From Shewanella sp. OMA3-2 (lineage in GTDB: Bacteria; Pseudomonadota; Gammaproteobacteria; Enterobacterales; Shewanellaceae): 64,000 nt of DNA. Shown here piece by piece: positions 33,196 through 44,940 of this stretch. How positions within the stretch are numbered: position 1 is the stretch's first letter; every line of letters begins with the position of its first letter. The stretch spans positions 260,001 to 324,000 of the forward strand of contig NZ_CP090974.1 in NCBI RefSeq assembly GCF_021513195.1, in the 5' to 3' direction. The notes beneath the pieces are model-generated. The model did no database searches and had not been told where the DNA came from. It saw only the letters and a list, made by a program, of their open reading frames with translations. Made by a program: the position numbers and the translations under genes.

Positions 33196-36100
33196 TTACT
33201 CTTGATCCAGCTCGATATTAATACCAAGTGAACGAATTTCCTTCAACAATACGTTGAAAGATTCAGGCATGCCTGGTTGCATCTGATGGTTACCGTCGAC
33301 GATGTTTTTATACATCTGAGTACGACCGTTAACGTCATCTGACTTAACTGTTAGCATTTCCTGTAGAGTATAAGCAGCACCGTATGCTTCAAGTGCCCAC
33401 ACTTCCATCTCACCGAAACGCTGACCACCGAATTGAGCTTTACCGCCCAATGGTTGTTGAGTCACTAAGCTGTACGAACCGGTTGAACGGGCGTGCATCT
33501 TGTCATCAACTAAATGGTTCAGTTTAAGCATATACATGTAACCAACGGTTACTTTACGCTCAAATTCGTTACCGGTACGGCCGTCACATAATGTCAACTG
33601 ACCAGACTCAGGTAAGCCTGCAAGAGCAAGCATTTGCTTGATCTCTTTCTCTTTAGCACCATCGAATGCTGGTGTAGCGATTGGAATACCACCTTTAAGG
33701 TGAGTCGCCAAACGTACAACTTCATCATCAGTGAATGAATCGATATCAACGCGTTGTAACACGTCATCACCTAACTCATAAACTTGCTTGATGTAATCAC
33801 GAAGTACGGCAATTTCACGTTGCTCTTCAAGCATAGCGGTAATCTTATTACCAATGCCTTTCGCAGCAGCGCCCATGTGGACTTCTAGTACCTGACCGAT
33901 GTTCATACGCGATGGTACGCCCAATGGGTTAAGTACGATGTCTACTGGATTACCTTCTTCATCATATGGCATATCTTCGACTGGACAAATCTTCGAGATA
34001 ACACCTTTGTTACCATGACGACCGGCCATTTTATCACCAGGCTGGATAGTACGTTTAACGGCTAAGTAAACCTTAACAATTTTCAGTACGCCAGGTGCTA
34101 AATCATCACCTTGGGTGATCTTACGACGTTTAGTTTCAAACTTCTTATCAAAGTCAGCGCGCAGCTCTTCGTGCTGTTCAGCTAACTGTTCAAGTTCAGT
34201 TTGTTTTGCTTCATCGTCAATCACTTGGATTAGCAAGTCTTTGCGTGGTAACTCAGCTAATTTAGCTTCAGAGAAACCTGCAGCCAATAATAAGTTACGC
34301 GCACGGCCTAATACGCCGTCTTCAAGGATCTTGAACTCTTCGCCTAAGTCTTTACGAGCTTGACGAACATGCATGTCTTCAATTTCAAGCGCACGCTTGT
34401 CTTTTTCAACGCCGTCACGGGTAAATACCTGAACGTCGATGATGGTGCCTTTCACTGAGTTAGGTACACGTAATGAGCTGTCCTTAACGTCAGACGCTTT
34501 CTCACCAAAAATAGCTCGGAGTAGTTTCTCTTCTGGAGTTAACTGTGTTTCACCCTTAGGTGTCACTTTACCCACAAGAATATCGCCGCCCTTCACTTCT
34601 GCACCAATATAAACGATACCTGATTCATCTAATTTAGATAAAGCAGACTCACCTACGTTTGGAATATCAGCGGTAATTTCTTCACTACCCAATTTAGTAT
34701 CACGAGCAATACAAGAAAGCTCTTGGATATGGATAGTAGTGAAACGATCTTCTTGCGCTACGCGCTCAGAAATTAAGATCGAATCTTCGAAGTTATAACC
34801 GTTCCAAGGCATGAACGCGATACGCATGTTCTGGCCAAGAGCCAATTCGCCAAGATCCGTTGAAGGACCATCAGCTAACACATCACCACGAACTACTGGA
34901 TCACCAGCAAAACAACAAGGACGTTGGTTAATACAAGTATTTTGGTTTGAACGGGTATATTTTGTTAGGTTATAAATGTCGATACCGGCTTCGCCTGGGC
35001 GTAGCTCATCTTCATTTACTTTAACAACGATACGGCTAGCGTCAACATAGCTAACTGCACCACCACGTTTAGCGACAACCACAACACCAGAGTCAACAGC
35101 AAGCGTACGTTCAATACCTGTACCCACTAACGGCTTATCAGCACGCAGTGTAGGAACGGCTTGACGTTGCATGTTTGCACCCATCAATGCACGGTTAGCA
35201 TCATCGTGTTCTAGGAACGGAATTAATGACGCTGCTACAGAAATAATCTGTTGTGGCGAAACGTCCATGTACTGAACGTCAGCCGCACGCATAAAGGTAG
35301 ATTCACCTTTATGACGACAAGCAATTTGGTCTTCAACCATACGACCAGCCGCATCAACTTCGATGTTAGCCTGTGCAATAACGTAACGACCTTCTTCAAT
35401 TGCTGATAAGTATTCAACTTCATCAGTAATCACACCATCGACCACTTTACGGTATGGTGTTTCTAGGAAGCCGTACGAGTTTGTACGAGCAAAACTGGCT
35501 AGCGAGTTAATTAGACCAATGTTTGGACCCTCAGGGGTCTCAATTGGACATAAACGACCATAGTGAGTTGGATGTACGTCACGAACTTCGAAACCAGCAC
35601 GCTCACGAGTCAAACCACCAGGGCCAAGCGCAGAAATACGACGTTTATGCGTTACTTCTGATAGCGGGTTGTTTTGGTCCATAAACTGTGACAACTGTGA
35701 AGAACCAAAGAATTCTTTCACTGCCGCAGAAATTGGCTTAGCGTTAATTAAGTCTTGTGGCATTAATTCGTTTAAGTCGCCTAAAGATAGACGTTCACGA
35801 ACAGCACGCTCAACACGGACTAAACCAACACGGAATTGGTTTTCAGCCATCTCACCTACGCTACGAATACGACGGTTACCTAAGTGGTCAATATCGTCGA
35901 CTTCATCGTAACCATTACGGATTTCGATGATTTTCTTCATAACACAAACGATGTCTTCTTTAGACAGAACGCCTGAACCTTCATCTTCAGCAATCTCAAG
36001 ACGACGGTTAAACTTCATGCGACCTACTTTTGATAAGTCGTAACGTTCTTCACTAAAGAATAGGTTTTGGAATAAACCTTCAGCAGCATCTTTGGTTGGT

Positions 36101-37227
36101 GGCTCGCCAGGACGCATCATACGATAGATTTCAACTAAGGCTTCTAAGCGGTTAGTTGTTGAATCTATACGTAATGTATCAGCGATATAAGCACCGTGAT
36201 CAAGATCATTGATAAATAGTGTATCAATTTCTTTAATGCCGGCTAATGACAAATTAGCTAAATCTTCTAAAGAGATTTCGCTGTTTGCTGTCACTAATAC
36301 TTCACCAGTATCTTCATCGATATAATCTTGTGCAGCATACTTACCAACAATGTAATCTACTGGCACTTCAAGCTCAGTAGTGTTGGTTTTTTCTAACTGC
36401 TTAATATGACGAGCTGTAATACGACGACCGGCTTCTACTAGCAGACTGCCTTCAGCATCTTTAATGTCATAGCTAGCTGTCTCACCGCGTAAACGATCAG
36501 GTACTAATGCCATCACTAAAGAGTCTTTCTTAATCTTGAACTGAATACGCTCAAAGAATAAGTCTAAGATGTCTTGTGTAGAGAAGTCTAACGCACGTAG
36601 CATGATAGTCGCAGGTAACTTACGACGACGGTCTATACGGACGAATAATGCGTCTTTAGGATCGAATTCAAAGTCAAGCCATGAACCACGGTAAGGAATA
36701 ATACGTGCGTTATAAAGCACTTTACCGGAAGAGTGGGTTTTACCACGGTCATGATCAAAGAATACGCCAGGACTACGGTGTAACTGAGACACGATAACAC
36801 GCTCAGTACCGTTAATAACGAATGTACCGTTATCAGTCATCAATGGGATATCACCCATATAGACTTCTTGTTCTTTAATATCTTTTACTGTGCCAGCTGC
36901 AGCTTCACGATCAAACAACACCATGCGTAATTTAACGCGTAGTGGAGCTGAATAAGTGACACCACGGATCTGACATTCTTTCACATCAAAAACTGGCTCG
37001 CCTAGTTTATAGCTGACATATTGCAGCTCAGAATAACCAGAAAAGCTCTTGATAGGAAAAACGCTACGAAATGCCGCTTCAAAACCGCGTTCACCCGTAG
37101 GATCTTGATCGGTGAATTTCTTAAAAGAGTCTAACTGGATAGACAATAGATAAGGGATGTCCAAAACCTTTGGACGCTTACCAAAATCTTTGCGAATACG
37201 CTTCTTTTCAGAATAGGAGTAAACCAT
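33196..37227 (-). CDS. rpoB: RNA polymerase beta subunit
   Basis: Beta forms the other half of the active-site cleft and the rifampicin pocket. The 1343-residue product has the rifampicin-region sequence [19 protein letters not shown] followed by [14 protein letters not shown], the wild-type pattern. It also has the catalytic-region [10 protein letters not shown] and the C-terminal [18 protein letters not shown]. It is the first rpo gene after the rplL-rpoB attenuator. Confidence 0.99.
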   Translation of the reverse strand: MVYSYSEKKRIRKDFGKRPKVLDIPYLLSIQLDSFKKFTDQDPTGERGFEAAFRSVFPIKSFSGYSELQYVSYKLGEPVFDVKECQIRGVTYSAPLRVKLRMVLFDREAAAGTVKDIKEQEVYMGDIPLMTDNGTFVINGTERVIVSQLHRSPGVFFDHDRGKTHSSGKVLYNARIIPYRGSWLDFEFDPKDALFVRIDRRRKLPATIMLRALDFSTQDILDLFFERIQFKIKKDSLVMALVPDRLRGETASYDIKDAEGSLLVEAGRRITARHIKQLEKTNTTELEVPVDYIVGKYAAQDYIDEDTGEVLVTANSEISLEDLANLSLAGIKEIDTLFINDLDHGAYIADTLRIDSTTNRLEALVEIYRMMRPGEPPTKDAAEGLFQNLFFSEERYDLSKVGRMKFNRRLEIAEDEGSGVLSKEDIVCVMKKIIEIRNGYDEVDDIDHLGNRRIRSVGEMAENQFRVGLVRVERAVRERLSLGDLNELMPQDLINAKPISAAVKEFFGSSQLSQFMDQNNPLSEVTHKRRISALGPGGLTRERAGFEVRDVHPTHYGRLCPIETPEGPNIGLINSLASFARTNSYGFLETPYRKVVDGVITDEVEYLSAIEEGRYVIAQANIEVDAAGRMVEDQIACRHKGESTFMRAADVQYMDVSPQQIISVAASLIPFLEHDDANRALMGANMQRQAVPTLRADKPLVGTGIERTLAVDSGVVVVAKRGGAVSYVDASRIVVKVNEDELRPGEAGIDIYNLTKYTRSNQNTCINQRPCCFAGDPVVRGDVLADGPSTDLGELALGQNMRIAFMPWNGYNFEDSILISERVAQEDRFTTIHIQELSCIARDTKLGSEEITADIPNVGESALSKLDESGIVYIGAEVKGGDILVGKVTPKGETQLTPEEKLLRAIFGEKASDVKDSSLRVPNSVKGTIIDVQVFTRDGVEKDKRALEIEDMHVRQARKDLGEEFKILEDGVLGRARNLLLAAGFSEAKLAELPRKDLLIQVIDDEAKQTELEQLAEQHEELRADFDKKFETKRRKITQGDDLAPGVLKIVKVYLAVKRTIQPGDKMAGRHGNKGVISKICPVEDMPYDEEGNPVDIVLNPLGVPSRMNIGQVLEVHMGAAAKGIGNKITAMLEEQREIAVLRDYIKQVYELGDDVLQRVDIDSFTDDEVVRLATHLKGGIPIATPAFDGAKEKEIKQMLALAGLPESGQLTLCDGRTGNEFERKVTVGYMYMLKLNHLVDDKMHARSTGSYSLVTQQPLGGKAQFGGQRFGEMEVWALEAYGAAYTLQEMLTVKSDDVNGRTQMYKNIVDGNHQMQPGMPESFNVLLKEIRSLGINIELDQE

Positions 37228-37398
37228 GGGTTTCCTCTACTTACTAGTGTGACCAAGACTGAAATACATTAATTTTTTAATATAAATCAGCGCGTTTGCC
37301 CGTCACCGTTGTCGCAAGAACCTAACCAGTAATCTCTGCTAGGAACTGCTAAAACTGGCGATAAACGGTGAATAAAAAATCGCCTGCGCATAAAGCGC

Positions 37399-37432
37399 AA
37401 AAAAGGCCGACGGTTAAAAAACCGCCAGCCTT
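37399..37432 (-). terminator. Attenuator between rplL and rpoB
   Basis: On the minus strand AAGGCTGGCGGTT pairs with AACCGTCGGCCTT (13 bp, two of them G-U), followed by TTTTTT. It lies about 40 bp after rplL and 170 bp before rpoB. In E. coli a partial terminator here lowers rpoBC expression relative to the ribosomal genes. The same role is inferred. Confidence 0.85.
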
Positions 37433-37469
37433 CACCCAATTACTTGGGTGAGAGTAAGTTAATTAAAAC

Positions 37470-37835
37470 TTACTTGATTTCAACTTCTGCACCAGCTGCT
37501 ACTAACTCAGCTTTAAGCGCTTCAGCTTCTTCTTTAGAAACTGCTTCTTTAACAGCAATCGGTGAAGATTCTGACATAGTTTTAGCTTCTTTCAGGCCAA
37601 GACCTGTAGCGCCACGAAGTGCTTTAATTACAGCAACTTTGTTAGCACCGTGAGAAGTAAGAATTACGTCGAATTCTGTTTGCTCTTCAGCAACTGCACC
37701 AGCATCGCCAGCAGCTACAGTAGCAGCAGCAGCAGAAACGCCGAATTTTTCTTCCATTGCTTCGATTAGTTCAACAACTTCCATTACAGACATTGCTGCG
37801 AAAGCTTCTAAGATTTGGTCTTTAGTGATAGACAT
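37470..37835 (-). CDS. rplL: 50S ribosomal protein L7/L12
   Basis: L7/L12 is the multicopy stalk protein that recruits translational GTPases. The 121-residue product has an N-terminal dimerisation segment, an Ala/Gly-rich hinge ([18 protein letters not shown]) and a C-terminal domain with [15 protein letters not shown]. It lies 54 bp after rplJ. Confidence 0.98.
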   Translation of the reverse strand: MSITKDQILEAFAAMSVMEVVELIEAMEEKFGVSAAAATVAAGDAGAVAEEQTEFDVILTSHGANKVAVIKALRGATGLGLKEAKTMSESSPIAVKEAVSKEEAEALKAELVAAGAEVEIK

Positions 37836-37889
37836 TAGAAATATTTCCTATTGTTCTGAATTCAATTTTATTAAGCAGCCAACTTATAA

Positions 37890-38390
37890 TTAAGCGGCTT
37901 CTTGTTTTTGATCGCGAAGGGCGGCCAATGTACGTACGAACTTGCCAGCAGATGCTTCTTTCATAGTCATCATTAACTGAGCTAGTGCTTCGTCGTATGT
38001 TGGTAGTTTCGCTAAACGATCAATATCAACTGCAGGGATAAATATCCCTTCGAAAGCTGCACCTTTAACTTCAAACTTTGCTTGCTCTTTAGCGAAATCT
38101 TTTAAAAGACGCGCTGCAGCACCTGGGTGCTCTAGAGAGAAGGCGATTAAAGTTGGGCCAGTGAACGTTTCTGCAAGGCACTCAAAAGCTGTACCTTCAA
38201 CAGCACGCTTAGCTAAAGTGTTACGTACTACACGTACATAAACACCATTAGCGCGAGCGGCTTTACGCAGACCGGTCATGGCACTTACAGTTACACCGCG
38301 TGAATCGGCAACAACTGCAGAAAGTGCACCTTTGGCAGCTTCGTTGACTTCAGCAACAATTGCCTTTTTGTCTTCGAGTCTTAATGCCAT
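37890..38390 (-). CDS. rplJ: 50S ribosomal protein L10
   Basis: L10 anchors L7/L12 dimers to 23S rRNA. As the L10-(L12)4 complex it represses translation of rplJL in E. coli. The 166-residue product starts [20 protein letters not shown] and ends in a helix carrying the L12-binding repeats. A long structured leader precedes it. Confidence 0.98.
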   Translation of the reverse strand: MALRLEDKKAIVAEVNEAAKGALSAVVADSRGVTVSAMTGLRKAARANGVYVRVVRNTLAKRAVEGTAFECLAETFTGPTLIAFSLEHPGAAARLLKDFAKEQAKFEVKGAAFEGIFIPAVDIDRLAKLPTYDEALAQLMMTMKEASAGKFVRTLAALRDQKQEAA

Positions 38391-38640
38391 TAGGCTTTAC
38401 TCCTGGATTCTACCTAGGGAAACCCCTAGTATTTACCAAACCAAATACAATATGTAGATGGCTACTTACGGTGCAGATTTTCCAGTAAAAAAATTTAGCT
38501 GGGGCCTGACACCGTCTACGCAGGAAATTAAGTTAACCTTACGATAAACACCTGCGGTCTTGGACGGAAACTCAATTTAATCAAATATACCTAAATACTT
38601 AAGTGATATTAAATAAAATGAGCTTCAACCCACAATTTGC
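38391..38640 (-). promoter_or_regulatory. L10 leader (rplJ autoregulatory RNA)
   Basis: The rplJ 5' region contains the conserved segments CCTGCGTAGACGGTG and, after a T-rich stretch, TCTGCACCGTAAGTAGCC. Both match the E. coli rplJ leader element bound by L10-(L12)4. The two segments can pair through GACGGTG and CACCGTA. It spans most of the 284-bp gap between rplA and rplJ. Confidence 0.75.
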
Positions 38641-38644
38641 GCGC

Positions 38645-38673
38645 ATTATAGACTAATATACGCAAATTGTAAA
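38645..38673 (-). promoter_or_regulatory. rplJ promoter
   Basis: The minus strand has TTTACA, a 17-bp spacer and a perfect TATAAT followed by a GCGCGC discriminator. It begins at the very end of rplA and gives an rplJ leader of about 250 nt, comparable to the E. coli L10 promoter. Confidence 0.85.
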
Positions 38674-38674
38674 A

Positions 38675-39809
<1,135 letters not shown>

Positions 39810-39886
39810 GTCGACATTTCCTCTATTTGGGTTCAAACGCACCTTGGCGACATGCCAATTTGCTCCCCCTGAAACAACGGGTGCGA

Positions 39887-39915
39887 ATTATACAAAAATC
39901 CTCACCCGCAAACAA
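39887..39915 (-). promoter_or_regulatory. rplK promoter
   Basis: The minus strand has TTGTTT, a 17-bp spacer containing GGGTGAGGATTTTTG, and a perfect TATAAT followed by TCGCACC. It lies between nusG and rplK and provides the separate ribosomal protein transcript. Confidence 0.8.
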
Positions 39916-39938
39916 TCAATATTTTGTGGTTATTTTAA

Positions 39939-40490
39939 TCAGCTTTTTTCAACTTGATGAAAATCAAGTTCAACAGGTGTTGAGCGACCAAAAATCATCA
40001 CAGAAACTTTAACGCGATTCTTCTCATAATCGACTTCTTCGATTGTACCGTTAAAGTCTGCAAATGGTCCGTCACACACTCGAACCACTTCACCTGGCTC
40101 ATAAATAACACGGTGTGTAGGCGAAGTAACAGTGTCTTGTAAACGCTGTAATATGCTATTTGCTTCTTTTTCAGAAATCGGTGCTGGACGATCTGATGTG
40201 CCACCAATAAAGCCCATTACACGTGGAATGCTCTTTACTAAATGCCAGCTATCATCATTCATTTCCATTTGAACTAACACATAGCCTGGAAAGAATTTAC
40301 GCTCGCTTTTACGACGTTGACCTGCACGCATTTCAACGACTTCTTCAGTTGGAACTAAAATCTCACCGAAGTAATCTTCCATACTGTGCATCTTGATATG
40401 TTCAAGCAGTGTTTTTAGTACACGACCTTCGTAGCCTGAAAAGGCTTGAATGACATACCATTTTTTCTTCGCTTCTGTAGCTTCAGTCAT
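39939..40490 (-). CDS. nusG: Transcription antitermination factor NusG
   Basis: NusG binds RNA polymerase, suppresses pausing, links to Rho and couples transcription to ribosomes through S10. The 183-residue product has the NGN domain ([20 protein letters not shown]) and a C-terminal KOW domain ([20 protein letters not shown]). It lies 10 bp after secE. Confidence 0.98.
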   Translation of the reverse strand: MTEATEAKKKWYVIQAFSGYEGRVLKTLLEHIKMHSMEDYFGEILVPTEEVVEMRAGQRRKSERKFFPGYVLVQMEMNDDSWHLVKSIPRVMGFIGGTSDRPAPISEKEANSILQRLQDTVTSPTHRVIYEPGEVVRVCDGPFADFNGTIEEVDYEKNRVKVSVMIFGRSTPVELDFHQVEKS

Positions 40491-40500
40491 GTTTAAATGC

Positions 40501-40872
40501 CTATACGCCTGTAATTAAATTTACAACTCGCAATAAGATTGCGTCTAATCCCCAAAGGATTAATGCAACAACACCTGTTGCAGCAAGAACAATAAACGTT
40601 GTGGTAAGTGCTTCTTGGCGAGTTGGCCAAATCACTTTACGCACCTCGATATGTGCTTCACGAGCAAATGAAAGTGCTTGCTTACCTTTTACGGTTTGGA
40701 ATGCAATGAAGCCAGCAATTGCAAAAGTAACAATTACGCCAGCAACACGAGCCACCACACTGGCTTCTGCAAAAAATTGGTTAGCAATAACTGCAGCTAA
40801 AACTAGCAATACAGCCACGCTCCACTTAACGATATCCAGAGAATTACCCTGGCTTTCAGTACTTGTTGTCAT
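40501..40872 (-). CDS. secE: Protein translocase subunit SecE
   Basis: SecE clamps SecY in the translocon. The 123-residue product is the three-helix form of gammaproteobacteria. Two N-terminal membrane segments precede the conserved amphipathic helix ([19 protein letters not shown]) and the third helix. It is paired with nusG under its own promoter. Confidence 0.97.
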   Translation of the reverse strand: MTTSTESQGNSLDIVKWSVAVLLVLAAVIANQFFAEASVVARVAGVIVTFAIAGFIAFQTVKGKQALSFAREAHIEVRKVIWPTRQEALTTTFIVLAATGVVALILWGLDAILLRVVNLITGV

Positions 40873-40982
40873 CAGTTAATTCCGTTACTCATTACGACCT
40901 GAGCTTAGCAACAGTGATCTGCCACTACATTCCCGAGTTACCCCAGAAACCATCACAGCACAGGGTCAAAAATCGGCCATAG

Positions 40983-41011
40983 ATTGTATTCTGATTCAGC
41001 TTTATTCGCAA
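40983..41011 (-). promoter_or_regulatory. secE-nusG promoter
   Basis: The minus strand has TTGCGA, a 17-bp spacer and TACAAT, followed by CTATGGCC. It lies about 115 bp upstream of secE and downstream of the tuf terminator. Confidence 0.75.
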
Positions 41012-41082
41012 CATGGCAGGCAGTCTTATCCGAATAAATCAGTAAAAAACTTGTGTTTTATCTTATCGCAAGCCGTAAAAAC

Positions 41083-41109
41083 AAAAAAGGAAGCCTAGGC
41101 TTCCTTTTT
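41083..41109 (-). terminator. Terminator after the tRNA-linked tuf gene
   Basis: AAGGAAGCC and GGCTTCCTT form a stem with a T-run. It is the same hairpin as after the str operon tuf gene. The duplicated block covers CDS and terminator together and stops just beyond it. Confidence 0.92.
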
Positions 41110-41130
41110 CAGTGTTAACTAAATTCGCAA

Positions 41131-42315
41131 TTAAGCAATAATTTTAGCTACAACACCAGCACCAACTGTACGGCCACCTTCACGGATAGCGAAACGTAAA
41201 CCGTCGTCCATCGCGATTGGGTAAATCAAAGTAACTACCATCTTGATGTTATCACCAGGCATTACCATTTCTACGCCTTCTGGTAATTCGATAGTTCCAG
41301 TTACGTCCGTTGTACGGAAGTAGAACTGTGGACGGTATCCTTTGAAGAATGGAGTGTGACGTCCGCCTTCTTCTTTTGATAACACGTATACTTCTGATTC
41401 GAAAGTAGTGTGTGGGTTGATTGAACCTGGCTTAGCTAGTACTTGACCACGTTCTACGTCATCACGCTTAGTACCACGTAATAACACACCACAGTTCTCG
41501 CCAGCACGACCTTCGTCAAGTAGCTTACGGAACATTTCTACGCCAGTACAAGTTGTTTTAGTTGTGTCTTTAACACCAACAATTTCAACTTCGTCTGATA
41601 CGCGTACAATACCACGCTCAACACGACCAGTTACCACTGTACCACGACCAGAAATCGAGAATACGTCTTCGATTGGCAGTAGGAATGGCTTATCGATGTC
41701 ACGCTCTGGCTCTGGAATATAAGTATCTAGTGCTTCTGCAAGCTCAAGAATTTTAGCTTCCCACTCTGGTTGGCCTTCTAGTGCCTTAAGAGCTGAACCT
41801 TGAATTACTGGTAAATCATCACCTGGGAAGTCGTATTCTGACAGAAGTTCACGCACTTCCATCTCTACTAATTCTAGTAATTCTTCGTCATCTACCATGT
41901 CACATTTGTTCATGAATACGATGATGAAAGGTACACCTACTTGACGAGAAAGTAGGATGTGCTCACGTGTTTGTGGCATTGGGCCGTCTGTAGCAGCAAC
42001 TACTAAGATTGCGCCATCCATCTGTGCAGCACCAGTGATCATGTTTTTAACATAATCCGCGTGACCTGGACAGTCGACGTGTGCATAGTGACGAATTGGT
42101 GTGTCATATTCGATGTGAGAAGTATTAATTGTAATACCGCGCTCACGCTCTTCTGGAGCGTTATCGATTTGAGCGAAGTTACGCACTTCACCACCATAAG
42201 TCTTAGCTAACACAGCAGAAATAGCTGCAGTTAAAGTTGTTTTACCATGGTCAACGTGACCGATGGTGCCTACGTTTACGTGGGGCTTCTTACGTTCAAA
42301 TTTAGCTTTTGCCAT
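41131..42315 (-). CDS. tuf: Elongation factor Tu (tRNA-linked copy)
   Basis: This second 394-residue EF-Tu differs from the str operon copy only at residue 37 (Ala here). The nucleotide sequences differ at only a handful of mostly silent sites I could see, for example near 41323, 41678, 41854, 42154, 42207 and 42283. All G motifs are intact. It is transcribed with upstream tRNA-Thr, tRNA-Tyr and tRNA-Gly, as E. coli tufB is. Confidence 0.99.
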   Translation of the reverse strand: MAKAKFERKKPHVNVGTIGHVDHGKTTLTAAISAVLAKTYGGEVRNFAQIDNAPEERERGITINTSHIEYDTPIRHYAHVDCPGHADYVKNMITGAAQMDGAILVVAATDGPMPQTREHILLSRQVGVPFIIVFMNKCDMVDDEELLELVEMEVRELLSEYDFPGDDLPVIQGSALKALEGQPEWEAKILELAEALDTYIPEPERDIDKPFLLPIEDVFSISGRGTVVTGRVERGIVRVSDEVEIVGVKDTTKTTCTGVEMFRKLLDEGRAGENCGVLLRGTKRDDVERGQVLAKPGSINPHTTFESEVYVLSKEEGGRHTPFFKGYRPQFYFRTTDVTGTIELPEGVEMVMPGDNIKMVVTLIYPIAMDDGLRFAIREGGRTVGAGVVAKIIA

Positions 42316-42511
42316 GGTATAGCCTCAATCCAATAGTTTGGTGATGAAAACACACACATAATAAAAATCCGATGCATAGATATGACATCGAATCAATTTT
42401 TAGTCAGGCGATTATTTATTGTAGGATTGTGCTGATAAGCATGGTAGAAATACCGACTTAACCTTGACCTAAGGCTTGCTCAATTACTTGAGCTGTATCA
42501 GCAAACAAACT

Positions 42512-42585
42512 TGGAGCGGATGGCGGGAATCGAACCCGCGTTATCAGCTTGGAAGGCTGGAGTAATACCATTATACGACATCCGC
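42512..42585 (-). tRNA. tRNA-Gly (TCC)
   Basis: The cloverleaf starts GCGGATGTCGTATAATGG, has anticodon TCC in CTTCCAAG, the T-arm GGTTCGATTCC and encoded CCA. It lies between tRNA-Tyr and tuf, as in the E. coli tufB operon. Confidence 0.96.
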
Positions 42586-42619
42586 GCAACCTACATAGGC
42601 TACCTAACTACCTAAAAAA

Positions 42620-42704
42620 TGGTGGAGGGAGAAGGATTCGAACCTTCGAAGGCTGAGCCGTCAGATTTACAGTCTGATCCCTTTGGCCACTCGGGAACCC
42701 CTCC
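42620..42704 (-). tRNA. tRNA-Tyr (GTA)
   Basis: A class II tRNA of 85 nt with a long variable arm, starting GGAGGGGTTCCCGAGTGGCC, with anticodon GTA in CTGTAAATC and encoded CCA. Confidence 0.96.
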
Positions 42705-42711
42705 AGAAAAA

Positions 42712-42787
<76 letters not shown>

Positions 42788-42805
42788 GCATCATTTCGGG
42801 AACGG

Positions 42806-42834
42806 ATATTAGGTAAATGTGACGCTAAGTGCAA
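42806..42834 (-). promoter_or_regulatory. tRNA-tuf operon promoter
   Basis: The minus strand has TTGCAC, a 17-bp spacer and TAATAT, about 20 bp upstream of tRNA-Thr. A very A/T-rich stretch upstream (about 42835-42890) could be an UP element. Confidence 0.8.
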
Positions 42835-43013
42835 TAGAAAAATTATAAAAAAGCTAAATAAAGTCTTAATCGTTGTTTTTTTATTCGTGAATCGGTAAAT
42901 ATAGCCAAAATTTAACCATTATTCTTATTCGGTCAGATAATTGAATCTTAAAGTATTGTTCCAGTAATACGGATCGTGTAATGTGCCAGACCCAGTATAA
43001 AATTGGTTTATTA

Positions 43014-43959
43014 ATGAAAAATAGCATTCAGCAAGCGCTATACCTCTCCTTCGAACGTCATAAATGGGCGGAGCTGCGCAATTCTGTTCCTTTAACTTTA
43101 AGCCAAGAAGAGCTTGAAAGCCTAAGAGGCATGAATGAGAAGTTATCATTAGATGAGGTAACTGATATTTACCTGCCACTAAGCCGATTACTGAACCTTA
43201 TTGTAGGAGCAAAACAACAACGGGGAATGATTGTAGATAAGTTCTTAGAACAGAGCGCTTCGCGATCGCCGTACATTATCAGCATAGCAGGTAGTGTTGC
43301 TGTTGGAAAAAGCACTACTGCACGTATCCTGCAAACTTTACTACAACGTTGGCCTGAACACCCAAAAGTTGATCTAGTGACGACCGATGGTTTTTTATAC
43401 CCTCTAGCTGATTTAAAGCGCAAGGGACTACTCCAGCGTAAAGGCTTTCCAGAAAGTTATGACATGAAAATGTTAGTCGACTTCATCTCTGCGGTGAAAA
43501 CTGGTGAGACGCGTGTTTTGGCACCTTTATATTCACACGTCACCTATGATCGATGTCATGACCAGCACCAAGTGATAGAGCAACCTGACATTCTTATCCT
43601 TGAAGGGTTAAATGTTTTACAAACAGGTTTAGATTCTCCTATTGATATAAGACGCCCCTTTGTGTCTGACTTTGTCGACTTTTCAATATATGTCGATGCA
43701 GAAGAACATTTATTAAAAGAATGGTATCAGCAGCGTTTCTTACAGTTTAGAAAAGGTGCATTTAGCGACCCATTATCATTTTTTTCATCATTACGCTGCA
43801 TTATCGGATAATGAAGCAAATGACATTTCAGCTACTATTTGGGACACGATTAATGGTCCTAATTTGAACCTTAACATTCAGCCAACCAGAGAACGTGCAA
43901 ATCTTATTCTCAAAAAAGGTGAAAACCATTTAATGGATAATGTGTTACTGAGAAAGTAA
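43014..43959 (+). pseudogene. coaA: Pantothenate kinase CoaA, frameshifted in a T7 run
   Basis: CoaA phosphorylates pantothenate, the first step of CoA synthesis. The sequence from [20 protein letters not shown] has P-loop GSVAVGKST (93-101), [10 protein letters not shown] and KGFPESYDM, as in E. coli CoaA. At a run of seven T (43779-43785) the frame is lost after about residue 257 and ends in LRCIIG at 43811. Reading six T restores the family C-terminus ([14 protein letters not shown] through [10 protein letters not shown] to LRK at 43959) and a normal length of 314. Codon use is ordinary on both sides. It may be a sequencing error, a slippage site or a real mutation. A longer start at 42981 also exists; neither start has a strong ribosome site. 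Confidence 0.9.
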
Positions 43960-43980
43960 GCTTTAGTTAAGGCGCGCTAA

Positions 43981-44940
43981 CTAGGCGCGTCGTAAACTTA
44001 TTTCACCACCAATAAACGTTCTCAGGCCTTCATTAGTCTCTATTACAATCCCTCCTTGCTGATCTATTCCCTTGTAAATACCCTCAACTTCGTTGGGCGC
44101 CATTAGCAACTTAATAGGCTTATTCGTAAATAAGTCATACTTCTGCCAAAAATTAGCAAATGGAGCCAAGCCCTGCTTATCAAAAAGTTGAATGTCACTT
44201 TTCAAATGTTGATGTAGTTTTACCAATAACAGGGTTTTATCAGGTAATTCCTTTTGGCTAGTTAAATCGCTCCATGGCTGATCAATAAGCTCGCCCTGTA
44301 CAGCCGACATACTCATATTGATACCAAAACCAATCACTAATTCTGTTTGCTGTGTATTGGTTTGCGCAACTTCAATTAAAATACCAGCCAGCTTTTTACC
44401 CTCTAAATAAATGTCATTAGGCCATTTAAGCCCAAGACCATTGACTCCCATATCAGTTAATGCTTTAACGATTGAGCAGGCGATAACCAAGCTTAGCCCC
44501 ATAGTTTTGGTCGCATCACTATCAAAACGCCAGAATAAAGATGCGTATAAATGATTACCGTAGGGAGATTGCCACTGTCTTCCGCGTCTTCCTCGCCCGA
44601 CTGATTGATATTCAGCAACACAGATATCACCAGACTTCAAATCTTCATGATGAGTTAACAGAAAGCTATTAGTGCTATTTATTTCATCAAAATAAAAGCA
44701 TCTGTTATCTATTTGGTTAATCAACCTATTCTCATCAACTAATGCTATTTGATTTGCTAGCTTATACCCTTTGCCTTTGACGCTAAAAACCTCAACACCA
44801 TATTCAGACAATGAGTCAATATGCTGATTGACAGCCATTCTGGTTAAGCCAATTTGACTTGCTATTTTCTCGCCAGATGTAAAATGTTCTGCGCTCAGCA
44901 ACGACAGTATTGAACGTTTACGCGACCAATGTTCATTCAT
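43981..44940 (-). CDS. birA: Biotin operon repressor / biotin-protein ligase BirA
   Basis: BirA activates biotin to biotinyl-AMP, attaches it to the biotin carrier protein of acetyl-CoA carboxylase, and represses the bio genes when loaded. The 319-residue product has an N-terminal winged helix (about 8-60, EKIASQIGLTRMAVNQHIDS), the adenylate-binding loop GRGRRGRQW (115-123), KWPNDIYLEGKKLAGILIE and a C-terminal SH3-like domain. Its start overlaps the murB stop by four bases, so the two are co-transcribed, as in E. coli. Confidence 0.96.
   Translation of the reverse strand: MNEHWSRKRSILSLLSAEHFTSGEKIASQIGLTRMAVNQHIDSLSEYGVEVFSVKGKGYKLANQIALVDENRLINQIDNRCFYFDEINSTNSFLLTHHEDLKSGDICVAEYQSVGRGRRGRQWQSPYGNHLYASLFWRFDSDATKTMGLSLVIACSIVKALTDMGVNGLGLKWPNDIYLEGKKLAGILIEVAQTNTQQTELVIGFGINMSMSAVQGELIDQPWSDLTSQKELPDKTLLLVKLHQHLKSDIQLFDKQGLAPFANFWQKYDLFTNKPIKLLMAPNEVEGIYKGIDQQGGIVIETNEGLRTFIGGEISLRRA

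Noticed and set aside
42316..42511. A fourth tRNA before tuf, as in the E. coli tufB operon
   Set aside because: No cloverleaf with a T-arm motif could be found in this stretch.
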